Assembly: GCA_015486915.1 (NCBI GenBank)
Contig: WFQS01000385.1
Span: forward strand, 1-12,205
Direction: 5' to 3'
DNA length: 12,205 nucleotides
Origin: Desulfobacteraceae bacterium
GTDB taxonomy: Bacteria > Desulfobacterota > Desulfobacteria > Desulfobacterales > Desulfobacteraceae
Shown here: positions 1-6,605 of the stretch, piece by piece
How the letters are laid out: each line of letters starts with the position of its first letter
Position numbering within the stretch: position 1 is the stretch's first letter
Made by a program: the position numbers and the translations under genes
The notes under the pieces: model-generated
The model's input: the letters and a program-made list of their open reading frames with translations, nothing else
Database searches by the model: none
Told to the model about the DNA's origin: nothing

Positions 1-129
1 CAGAGTTGGGTAGAAAAGATTGTTTCAACCAAAGAAACAAATAGGGTTATCCAGCTACTAACCCAGTTTAATGGCCCACAACGCTATAGAAAGGAACTAC
101 AACGGTCTGTGATGGCTAACCAGTCATAA
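1..129 (+). CDS. 3' end of an unidentified upstream gene (partial)
   Basis: Reading in frame from base 1 gives 42 codons without a stop, then TAA at 127-129. The tail is hydrophilic and basic and ends in VMANQS. It runs in the same direction as the genes that follow, so it is probably the C-terminus of another gene in the same locus. It shows no family motif, so I do not assign a function. A chance open frame of 42 codons cannot be excluded, but the lack of any other long frame here and the position directly before a polysaccharide locus favour a real gene end. Confidence 0.5.
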   Translation, partial: QSWVEKIVSTKETNRVIQLLTQFNGPQRYRKELQRSVMANQS

Positions 130-228
130 ATATCTTTATTTATCAAATAGTTATGACGATGTCCCGAATTTTCACGCAACATTTAAGTAATAAGAACTGT
201 AAACATGGGAAATTGCCGGGCATAAATC

Positions 229-231
229 AGG
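229..231 (+). promoter_or_regulatory. Ribosome binding site deciding the start of the first glycosyltransferase
   Basis: AGG at 229-231 lies 9 bases before ATG 241. It directly abuts the in-frame ATG at 232 and so cannot serve that codon. This favours 241 (protein beginning MNKKIAII) over 232 (MIGMNKK). The rest of the gap 130-228 is AT-rich. I could not support a sigma-70 promoter or a terminator in it. Confidence 0.45.
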
Positions 232-240
232 ATGATAGGG

Positions 241-1356
241 ATGAATAAGAAAATAGCCATTATTCAACGAGTAATTCCTCATTATCGAATAGATTTTTTT
301 TCCCAGCTTTGCAGAAAATTGCCTAACGCCGTTATCTTTCATTCAACCAAGGTAACAGATGATGGCCTGGCTCAAAATGATAGTTTTCATTTCCCGAACC
401 AGCGGGTTGAAATGGTTGACTCCCGTTTTTTTTGTTTTCAGCGCTTGGTGTGGAACGTGATAAGGTCTGATTATGATTTTATTGTTCTGGGTTTGGAATT
501 ACGAATAGTCTCTAATCTTATGATCTGGTTGCTCAGTTATTTCAAAAAAAGTAGAATTATTTGGTGGACACATGGATACAATGTTCACCTCCGGCAGAAA
601 AATACAATTTTTTTTATTGACAGAATCATAAAGACTTTTTTGATGAAGCGTGTCTTTAAAATCCTTTTGTATACCGAGTATAACCTTGATGAACTCTTGC
701 AAAGAGGAATAGATTCCAACAAGGTAATTATCCTTAACAATACGATCAATGAGATACCTCACCAACATCATCTAAACCTGGTTACTGCTGAGATGATTGA
801 AACGGTCGAAAAAAAAACCAGGAAATCCATACATTCTCTCATGCTTCTTGGTCGGCTAACACCGGGCAAAAGAGGCGATCTGCTTTTAAAAGTTACCAAG
901 AAACTGGTGGTTTTCTACCCTGACCTGAGACTATTCATAATCGGTAATGGCGAAGAACGAGCAAGGCTGGAAAAAGATGTCCAAACATTGGGGTTGGCAA
1001 ATCATGTTTTTTTTCTTGGAACCATAAATGATCCTGCCAGCCTTGCCATCTACATGAAATTGACCGATTTCAATATTATTCCAGGGGCTGTTGGCCTCTC
1101 TCTGGTACACAGTATGATTTGCGGCATACCGTTTGTGACGCTAAAGGATTCGCCCCACGGACCCGAAATATCTTATCTAAAAAACAATTACAATGGATAT
1201 ATGGCAACTGACGTCGATGACATGGTAGATTGGCTACATGATTGCTTTGAGCATCCAACTAAAATTACTGCAATGAAGAACAATTGCCGGACAATGATCA
1301 AAAATGAAATTAACATGGCTAATATGGTGTCAAGATTTGCAGGGGCCTTTCAATAA
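241..1356 (+). CDS. GT4-like glycosyltransferase with altered EX7E motif
   Basis: Predicted GT-B fold glycosyltransferase of 371 residues, a usual length for family GT4. It would transfer a sugar from a nucleotide donor to a lipid-linked oligosaccharide at the inner face of the membrane. The N-terminal domain opens with a beta strand (KIAIIQRVIPHYR) and contains WWTHGYN near 108-114. The C-terminal donor domain shows LGRLTPGKRGDLLL (about 203-216), IIGNGEERARLE (233-244) and PGAVGLSLVHSMICGIP (281-297). The last segment aligns with the EX7E region, but both glutamates are replaced (G282 and H290), while the later glutamate in HGPE (309) remains. Similar GxVGLxxxH sequences occur in a subset of GT4-like enzymes, so it may well be active. 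Donor and linkage cannot be read from sequence. A longer start at 232 exists but has no usable ribosome site. The gene is AT-rich compared with the right half of the window. Confidence 0.85.
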   Translation: MNKKIAIIQRVIPHYRIDFFSQLCRKLPNAVIFHSTKVTDDGLAQNDSFHFPNQRVEMVDSRFFCFQRLVWNVIRSDYDFIVLGLELRIVSNLMIWLLSYFKKSRIIWWTHGYNVHLRQKNTIFFIDRIIKTFLMKRVFKILLYTEYNLDELLQRGIDSNKVIILNNTINEIPHQHHLNLVTAEMIETVEKKTRKSIHSLMLLGRLTPGKRGDLLLKVTKKLVVFYPDLRLFIIGNGEERARLEKDVQTLGLANHVFFLGTINDPASLAIYMKLTDFNIIPGAVGLSLVHSMICGIPFVTLKDSPHGPEISYLKNNYNGYMATDVDDMVDWLHDCFEHPTKITAMKNNCRTMIKNEINMANMVSRFAGAFQ

Positions 1357-1369
1357 ACAAATCGGACAA

Positions 1370-2491
1370 GTGACTGCGGATGGAAAAAAGTTGCTGTTCG
1401 TGGTGCCCCTGCCACCGCCGTATCATGGTTCCAATGTGATGAATCAGTACGTGGTAGACAGTAAGGAACTTACTGAAAAATATAATATTAAAGTACTGCC
1501 CCTGCATTACGCAACCGACATTGCCGATATCGGCAAAATCAACATTAAAAAAATAATGGCTCTGGTAGGTTATCTTGCCAGGACTTTAATGCTGTTAATA
1601 ACTTTTCGCCCTGATGCTGTTTATTTTGTCCCGGCGGTGACCGGTTTTTCTTTTTACAGGGATTGTCTGTTCGCTTTAATATTCAAATGTTTTGGAGTTC
1701 ACGTCGTTTATCATCTGCATGGAAAGGGTATCCGTCATAAACTTGCATCCCCTTTTTTGTTCAGACTTTATAGCTGGTTTTTCAGAGGGGCGACTGTTAT
1801 CCATTTGTCGCCTTTGTTGTATGAAGATATTAAGGATGTAGTTTCGTACGAACAGTGCAGATTTCTTGCTAATGGTATCGAAGATCCAAGTCTGCATACT
1901 ACCTATAAAACGAGGGATGTTGATAGAAAACCTACTATCTTATTTATCTCAAATCTACTTATATCAAAAGGCCCTCTTGTTCTTCTGGATGCCTGTCAGA
2001 TTTTAATGAACAAAGGCCTGGAGTTTAAAACATATTTTGTCGGTAACCCTTCAATGGAACTTAGCCAAGAAATTTTCACGAATACAGTCGAGCGTATGGG
2101 CCTACAAGATTACGTCGAGTATCTTGGACCGTTGTATGGCGAAAAGAAACATGAAATTTTTAAAAAGTCTGACGTTCTTGCTTTCCCTACTTTTTATAAA
2201 CAAGAGGCTTTTCCCCTTGTTCTGTTGGAAGCCATGGCCGCAGGTTTGCCGATTGTATCAACTAAAGAAGGTGGCATACCGGAAATCGTTGATGATGGAA
2301 TCACCGGATACATAGTAGACAAACAAAATCCGGCACAACTATCGGAAAAGATTGAGTTTCTTATTTTAAACCCTGAACAAAGACAAAAGATGGGACTGGC
2401 TGGGAAAGCTAAATTTAAGCGGTGTTATACCCTTGACAAATTTTATAAAAATCTGGTGCTCATGTTTGATGAAGTTTTTGAAACATTGTAA
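1370..2491 (+). CDS. Family GT4 glycosyltransferase
   Basis: GT-B fold glycosyltransferase, 373 residues from the proposed start. The N-terminal strand and loop KLLFVVPLPPPYHGSN (7-22) is the typical acceptor-domain opening, and HLHGKG is at 115-120. The donor domain has FISNLLISKGPLVLLDA (192-208), YFVGNP (222-227), YLGPLYGEKK (251-260) and a complete EX7E motif (E279 and E287) followed by AMAAGLPIVST and GGIPEIV. It is therefore a retaining-type GT4 enzyme with an intact donor site, unlike its upstream neighbour. The frame also opens at ATG 1304, but that start would overlap the previous gene by 53 bases and add 22 residues absent from the usual family start. GTG 1370, 13 bases after the upstream stop, places the conserved strand correctly. 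Its ribosome site (GGA at 1364-1366) is weak, and TTG 1391 is another option. Likely adds a repeat-unit sugar; specificity unknown. Confidence 0.88.
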   Translation: MTADGKKLLFVVPLPPPYHGSNVMNQYVVDSKELTEKYNIKVLPLHYATDIADIGKINIKKIMALVGYLARTLMLLITFRPDAVYFVPAVTGFSFYRDCLFALIFKCFGVHVVYHLHGKGIRHKLASPFLFRLYSWFFRGATVIHLSPLLYEDIKDVVSYEQCRFLANGIEDPSLHTTYKTRDVDRKPTILFISNLLISKGPLVLLDACQILMNKGLEFKTYFVGNPSMELSQEIFTNTVERMGLQDYVEYLGPLYGEKKHEIFKKSDVLAFPTFYKQEAFPLVLLEAMAAGLPIVSTKEGGIPEIVDDGITGYIVDKQNPAQLSEKIEFLILNPEQRQKMGLAGKAKFKRCYTLDKFYKNLVLMFDEVFETL

Positions 2492-2497
2492 AAACCT

Positions 2498-2501
2498 GGA
2501 G
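2498..2501 (+). promoter_or_regulatory. Ribosome binding site for GTG start of the amidotransferase
   Basis: GGAG at 2498-2501 sits 10 bases before GTG 2512. It supports the GTG start, which is also required for the conserved Met-Cys-Gly N-terminus, because removal of Met exposes the catalytic cysteine. Confidence 0.55.
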
Positions 2502-2511
2502 CGATAATATA

Positions 2512-4395
2512 GTGTGTGGCATAGTTGGTTTTTTTGCATTTCGTGAATCCCACAACGTATCTTATGATGATCTTTTACGGATGCGGGATACAATGATATC
2601 CCGTGGCCCTGATGATGGTGGAATCCGCGTATTTCAAGGAAATGGTTGCACGGCAGGTCTTGCCCATCGCCGTCTTTCCATTATTGATCTGTCTTCACGG
2701 GGCCATCAACCTATGGGAACGGTGGATGAACGATACTGGATTGTTTACAATGGCGAAATATTTAATTTCAAGGAGCTGCGGGAGCTTCTGCGCCGGACGG
2801 GAAGATATGTTTTCAAATCCGATTGTGATACTGAAGTTTTGCTGTATGCACACAGGGAATGGGGTGTTGATGGGTGTCTGAAACGATTGCGGGGAATGTA
2901 TGCTTTCGGATTGTTTGATTGTGTTAGAAATTGTTTAATACTTGTTCGTGATCCTCTTGGGGTCAAACCGCTGTATTATGTGAAAATGTCCTGGGGGATA
3001 GCCTTTGCTTCGGAAATTAAAGCGCTTCTTGCCATGCCGGGGCTGGCAAAGGAGGTTGATTATGAATCTTTGTCTTATTATTTGACCTTTGCGAATGTTC
3101 CCGCGCCGAAAACTCTTTTTTGTGGCATCAGGAAACTTGAGGCTGGTTGCTATCTGCGAATTGATGGTACGGGAAATTTCTACCAGAAAAAATATTGGGA
3201 GCCGGCATCATTGTCACCTTTTTCCGTAATGGCTGAACATGAATGTGTTGCTGAGATCAGAAGGCTTTTACGGCAGGCGGTAGAACGGCGGATGGTGTCA
3301 GATGTTCCGTTTGGTGTATTCCTCAGCGGCGGGGTTGATTCATCTCTAAATGTTGCCCTGATGTCTGAAATGATGGATAAGCCGGTCCAGACCTTTTCCA
3401 TAGGCATCAAGGGAGATTCTTCTAATGAATTTTTGTATGCCAGGAAAGTAGCTAAATATTTTGGAACGGATCACCATGAAATAATAATAGGAGCTGATGA
3501 CTTTGAATCCTTCCTTCCTCAAATGGTTTACTACCAGGACGAACCATTAGCAGATCCGGTTTGTGTGCCGCTCTATTATGTTTCAAAACTGGCCAGGGAA
3601 TCCGGAACTATTGTAATTCAAGTTGGAGAAGGCAGTGATGAAATATTTGCAGGTTATCAGATGTATCACTCTTTTATTAAATGGGAACAAAAATATTTTA
3701 AACGTTACAAACAACTCCCCCGTATAATACGTAGATATATAATGGACTGCTTAATTCCTTTTGTTTCAGTTCATCTTAAAGACGCCCTGCGACGAGCATA
3801 CCATGAAGAATCCTTATTCATGGGTAATGCTATAGCTTTCTGGGATACAGAAAAAGAAAAATTACTCCGTAATCCTATCAAACAAACAGCTTCATCTTTT
3901 ATAAATAACCTTATTTATCATCAAAATATTAGGGATCCATTACTAAAAATTATTAATATTGAACTGACAAACAGACTGCCTGAATTACTTCTAATGCGGG
4001 TAGACAAGATGAGCATGGCAAACTCAATCGAAACCAGGGTTCCTTTCCTGGATGAAGATCTCGTTGAGTTCGCATTAACCATACCATCTGCATTAAAATA
4101 TAAAAATGGAGAAACCAAATATATACTAAAAAAAGCCGCTGAAGGTATCATTCCAGATGATATAATTTACCGAAAAAAATGGGGTTTTTGTGGTTCAGCA
4201 ACTAATATGCTGACGGGTAAACTTTTATCTTTTGCCCATGGAAAAATAATAAATTCTTCTATGACAAAAACCTTTTTCAATCAAGAATACATAGAGTACC
4301 TTTTTAGACAACATCAAAAACAACCCCGATTCAACAGCTTTAAAATCTGGAATCTGCTTAACTTAGTTCTGTGGTACGAATACTGGTTCATATAA
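2512..4395 (+). CDS. asnB: Asparagine synthase-type glutamine amidotransferase
   Basis: A 627-residue AsnB-family enzyme. The class II glutaminase domain begins MCGIVGFF with nucleophile Cys2, then RGPDDGG (31-37), AHRRLSIIDL (51-60), NGEIFNF (80-86) and RDPLGVKPLYY (146-156). The ammonia released is used by the C-terminal ATP-dependent synthetase domain, which shows the pyrophosphate loop SGGVDSS (272-278), GEGSDEIFAGY (372-382), IETRVPFLD and KYILKKAAEGIIP. All expected active-site segments are present, so the enzyme looks intact. In polysaccharide loci such enzymes are thought to amidate carboxyl groups of uronic acids rather than aspartate (as proposed for WbpS-type proteins), and similar amidotransferases are markers of exosortase-linked exopolysaccharide clusters. 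Context favours that role; ordinary asparagine synthesis cannot be excluded. The gene is a compositional mosaic: about 50% GC in its first part and about 30% after roughly base 3650. Its stop abuts the next start codon. Confidence 0.93.
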   Translation: MCGIVGFFAFRESHNVSYDDLLRMRDTMISRGPDDGGIRVFQGNGCTAGLAHRRLSIIDLSSRGHQPMGTVDERYWIVYNGEIFNFKELRELLRRTGRYVFKSDCDTEVLLYAHREWGVDGCLKRLRGMYAFGLFDCVRNCLILVRDPLGVKPLYYVKMSWGIAFASEIKALLAMPGLAKEVDYESLSYYLTFANVPAPKTLFCGIRKLEAGCYLRIDGTGNFYQKKYWEPASLSPFSVMAEHECVAEIRRLLRQAVERRMVSDVPFGVFLSGGVDSSLNVALMSEMMDKPVQTFSIGIKGDSSNEFLYARKVAKYFGTDHHEIIIGADDFESFLPQMVYYQDEPLADPVCVPLYYVSKLARESGTIVIQVGEGSDEIFAGYQMYHSFIKWEQKYFKRYKQLPRIIRRYIMDCLIPFVSVHLKDALRRAYHEESLFMGNAIAFWDTEKEKLLRNPIKQTASSFINNLIYHQNIRDPLLKIINIELTNRLPELLLMRVDKMSMANSIETRVPFLDEDLVEFALTIPSALKYKNGETKYILKKAAEGIIPDDIIYRKKWGFCGSATNMLTGKLLSFAHGKIINSSMTKTFFNQEYIEYLFRQHQKQPRFNSFKIWNLLNLVLWYEYWFI

Positions 4396-6555
4396 ATGCA
4401 ACAACTCACCCAAAAACTAAAAGACGGCACAATGCGAATAGTAGACGTGCCTGTGCCAGCTCTGCAAAAAGGCCATGTCCTGATTCGCAATCATTATTCC
4501 TTGGTCAGCGCAGGTACTGAGGGAAGCACTGTAAAGGCTGCGAGGAAAAGCCTTATCGGCAAAGCCAAGGAAAGACCCCAGCAGGTGAAGCAGGTCATTG
4601 ATGTTCTCAAATCCCAGGGGCCTGTCCAGACCTACAGGGCGGTCATGAAGAAGCTGGATGCATTATCGCCACTCGGTTATTCCTGTGCAGGAGAAGTTAT
4701 AGATGTGGCACCTGATGTGACCACGTTTGCCGTGGGAGACCTGGTTGCATGCGGCGGGCTTACTGCTTCGCATGCCGAGGTTGTTGCAGTACCTAAGAAT
4801 CTATGCGTAAGGCTTGAGCCGGACGCGGACCTTAAGGCGGCTGCATATAATACTCTTGGCGCAATAGCCATGCAGTCTGTACGGCAGGCAGATCTCAAGC
4901 TTGGTGAAACCTGTGTGGTTATCGGCCTGGGGCTTTTGGGTCAGCTCACCGCCCAATTGCTAAGGGCATCGGGCGTCAAGGTAATAGGCGTTGACATTGA
5001 TGAAAATATAGTGGCCTTGGCACGGGAGCATTCTGTTGATGTAGCATTTTCGCGCTCTACGCCCGGACTTGAAGACAAAATAATAGAGCTTACCGGCGGC
5101 ATAGGGTGTGACGGAGTGATAATAGCCGCTGCTACTGATTCCCTTGATCCAATCAATTTTGCCGGTGCCATCAGCAGAAAAAAGGGTAGGATAGTCATTC
5201 TTGGCGCGGTCCCCACTGGCTATGATAGGGAACCTCATTTTTATAAAAAAGAGCTTGAGGTAAGGATGTCCTGCTCTTATGGTCCAGGACGTTATGATCC
5301 TGTTTATGAGGAAAAAGGCATCGATTATCCTCTGGCCTATGTCAGGTGGACGGAAAACCGCAACATGCAGGCATTTCAGGAGCTTCTGTATGCCAAAAAG
5401 ATAGATGTCGGCTACCTGACCACCCACGTGTTTCCTCTGGAAGAGGCTAAAAAGGCTTACGACATGATGATGGACAGGTCGGAGCCCTTTATCGGCATCC
5501 TTATTGAGTACGACATCCAAAAGGATCTTAAGGCAGAGTCAAAGGTTTCTGTTGGGCCATCAAAAAGGGCTAAACCATCTGCGGTAACAATTGGTTTTTT
5601 AGGTGCAGGATCATATGCGCAGAGCCACCTTTTGCCCAATCTTCCCAAGAGAAAAGTTGTGTTAAAAGGGGTTGTGACCACTTCCGGCACCAGCGCCCGC
5701 TCTGTCGCAGAGAAGTTCGGTTTCGAGTTTTCTTCCAGCAATGCGGCAGACGTCTTACGGGACAGTACTATAAATACGGTCTTCATCGCATCGCGCCACG
5801 ATTCCCATGCTGAATACGTGCTTGAGGCCTTAAAAAACGGCAAAAACGTTTTTGTGGAAAAGCCTCTCTGCCTTACCGAAGAAGAACTTGAAGAGATAAG
5901 GAGTTTTTACGAGGGGGCTGGTCAGGATGCGCCGCTTCTGATGGTGGGATATAACCGTCGTTTTTCTCCCCTTGCAGTAAAGATGAAAAAATGGGCTGGT
6001 CAGGGGCCAATTGCAATGGCCTACAGAATCAACTCCGGCGCCATACCTGCTGAGTCCTGGATTCAGGATTCTGAAATCGGAGGAGGCAGAATAATTGGGG
6101 AGGTATGCCACTTTGTTGATTTTCTGACCTTCATGTGCGGCTCCCTGCCGGTCTCTGTCTACGCATCCGCCATGGATGATCCCACCGGCCTGAATGACGT
6201 GGTTGTCGTCACACTCAAGTTTGAGGACGGCTCGGTCGGCACCATCTGCTATTATTCAAACGGGGACAAGGGGCTTTCCAAGGAACGATTTGAGGTCTTC
6301 TCTTCAGGCACGTCCATGGTTTTAGAAGACTTTAAAAGCCTTACCCTCTATGCAAACGGCAAAAAAAAGATGGATAAATTACTTAGTCAGAACAAGGGAC
6401 AAAAAAGAGAGATAAACGCTTTCATCAATGCCGTTCAGCAGGGAGGAAACTGGCCAATTCCTGCATCAGAGTTATTCCTTACATCGCTTATTACGTTCAA
6501 GGTAATTGAATCACTTCGGACTAAACAGGTCATACATCTGGATATTTCTGGATGA
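4396..6555 (+). CDS. Bi-domain oxidoreductase (MDR dehydrogenase fused to Gfo/Idh/MocA)
   Basis: A natural fusion of 719 residues. Residues 1-370 form a medium-chain dehydrogenase/reductase: GYSCAGEVIDVAPDV (94-108), GDLVACGG (114-121) and the Rossmann dinucleotide loop GLGLLG (177-182) ending at Asp200. The usual catalytic zinc ligands (Cys in the SAGTEG region near 38-43, and a GHE motif) and the four-cysteine structural zinc lobe are not seen. Residues from about 396 form a Gfo/Idh/MocA domain: GFLGAGSYAQSH (400-411), the conserved EKP motif (488-490) and GGGRIIGEVCHFVDF. The two halves presumably perform linked redox steps on a sugar, nucleotide sugar or polysaccharide-derived unit; the substrate is unknown. 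This architecture recurs in polysaccharide loci next to heparinase-like genes, as here. ATG 4396 follows the upstream TAA with no gap, in the same frame and without a clear ribosome site, so translational reinitiation is likely. Confidence 0.9.
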   Translation: MQQLTQKLKDGTMRIVDVPVPALQKGHVLIRNHYSLVSAGTEGSTVKAARKSLIGKAKERPQQVKQVIDVLKSQGPVQTYRAVMKKLDALSPLGYSCAGEVIDVAPDVTTFAVGDLVACGGLTASHAEVVAVPKNLCVRLEPDADLKAAAYNTLGAIAMQSVRQADLKLGETCVVIGLGLLGQLTAQLLRASGVKVIGVDIDENIVALAREHSVDVAFSRSTPGLEDKIIELTGGIGCDGVIIAAATDSLDPINFAGAISRKKGRIVILGAVPTGYDREPHFYKKELEVRMSCSYGPGRYDPVYEEKGIDYPLAYVRWTENRNMQAFQELLYAKKIDVGYLTTHVFPLEEAKKAYDMMMDRSEPFIGILIEYDIQKDLKAESKVSVGPSKRAKPSAVTIGFLGAGSYAQSHLLPNLPKRKVVLKGVVTTSGTSARSVAEKFGFEFSSSNAADVLRDSTINTVFIASRHDSHAEYVLEALKNGKNVFVEKPLCLTEEELEEIRSFYEGAGQDAPLLMVGYNRRFSPLAVKMKKWAGQGPIAMAYRINSGAIPAESWIQDSEIGGGRIIGEVCHFVDFLTFMCGSLPVSVYASAMDDPTGLNDVVVVTLKFEDGSVGTICYYSNGDKGLSKERFEVFSSGTSMVLEDFKSLTLYANGKKKMDKLLSQNKGQKREINAFINAVQQGGNWPIPASELFLTSLITFKVIESLRTKQVIHLDISG

Positions 6556-6605
6556 ATCAATTTTTCAGATAGCCCAGTCGAAATTGTAAAAAGTATAGAC
6601 CTTTC

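Noticed and set aside
130..240. Possible promoter or terminator in the gap before the first glycosyltransferase
   Set aside because: No convincing -35/-10 pair was seen. The only hairpin (TATTT/AAATA around 139-151) is a weak 5-base AT stem without a U-run.
2037..2315. Overlapping + strand frame of 92 codons inside the second glycosyltransferase
   Set aside because: It lies in another frame across the conserved EX7E region, and the translation shows no domain.
4960..5843. Two overlapping - strand open frames (186 and 128 codons) over the oxidoreductase gene
   Set aside because: Both lie opposite conserved Rossmann-domain coding sequence and show no family motif; treated as shadows.
6556..6605. 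Possible regulatory site between the oxidoreductase and heparinase genes
   Set aside because: The 50 bases show no hairpin, no promoter-like pair and no ribosome site that I can support.
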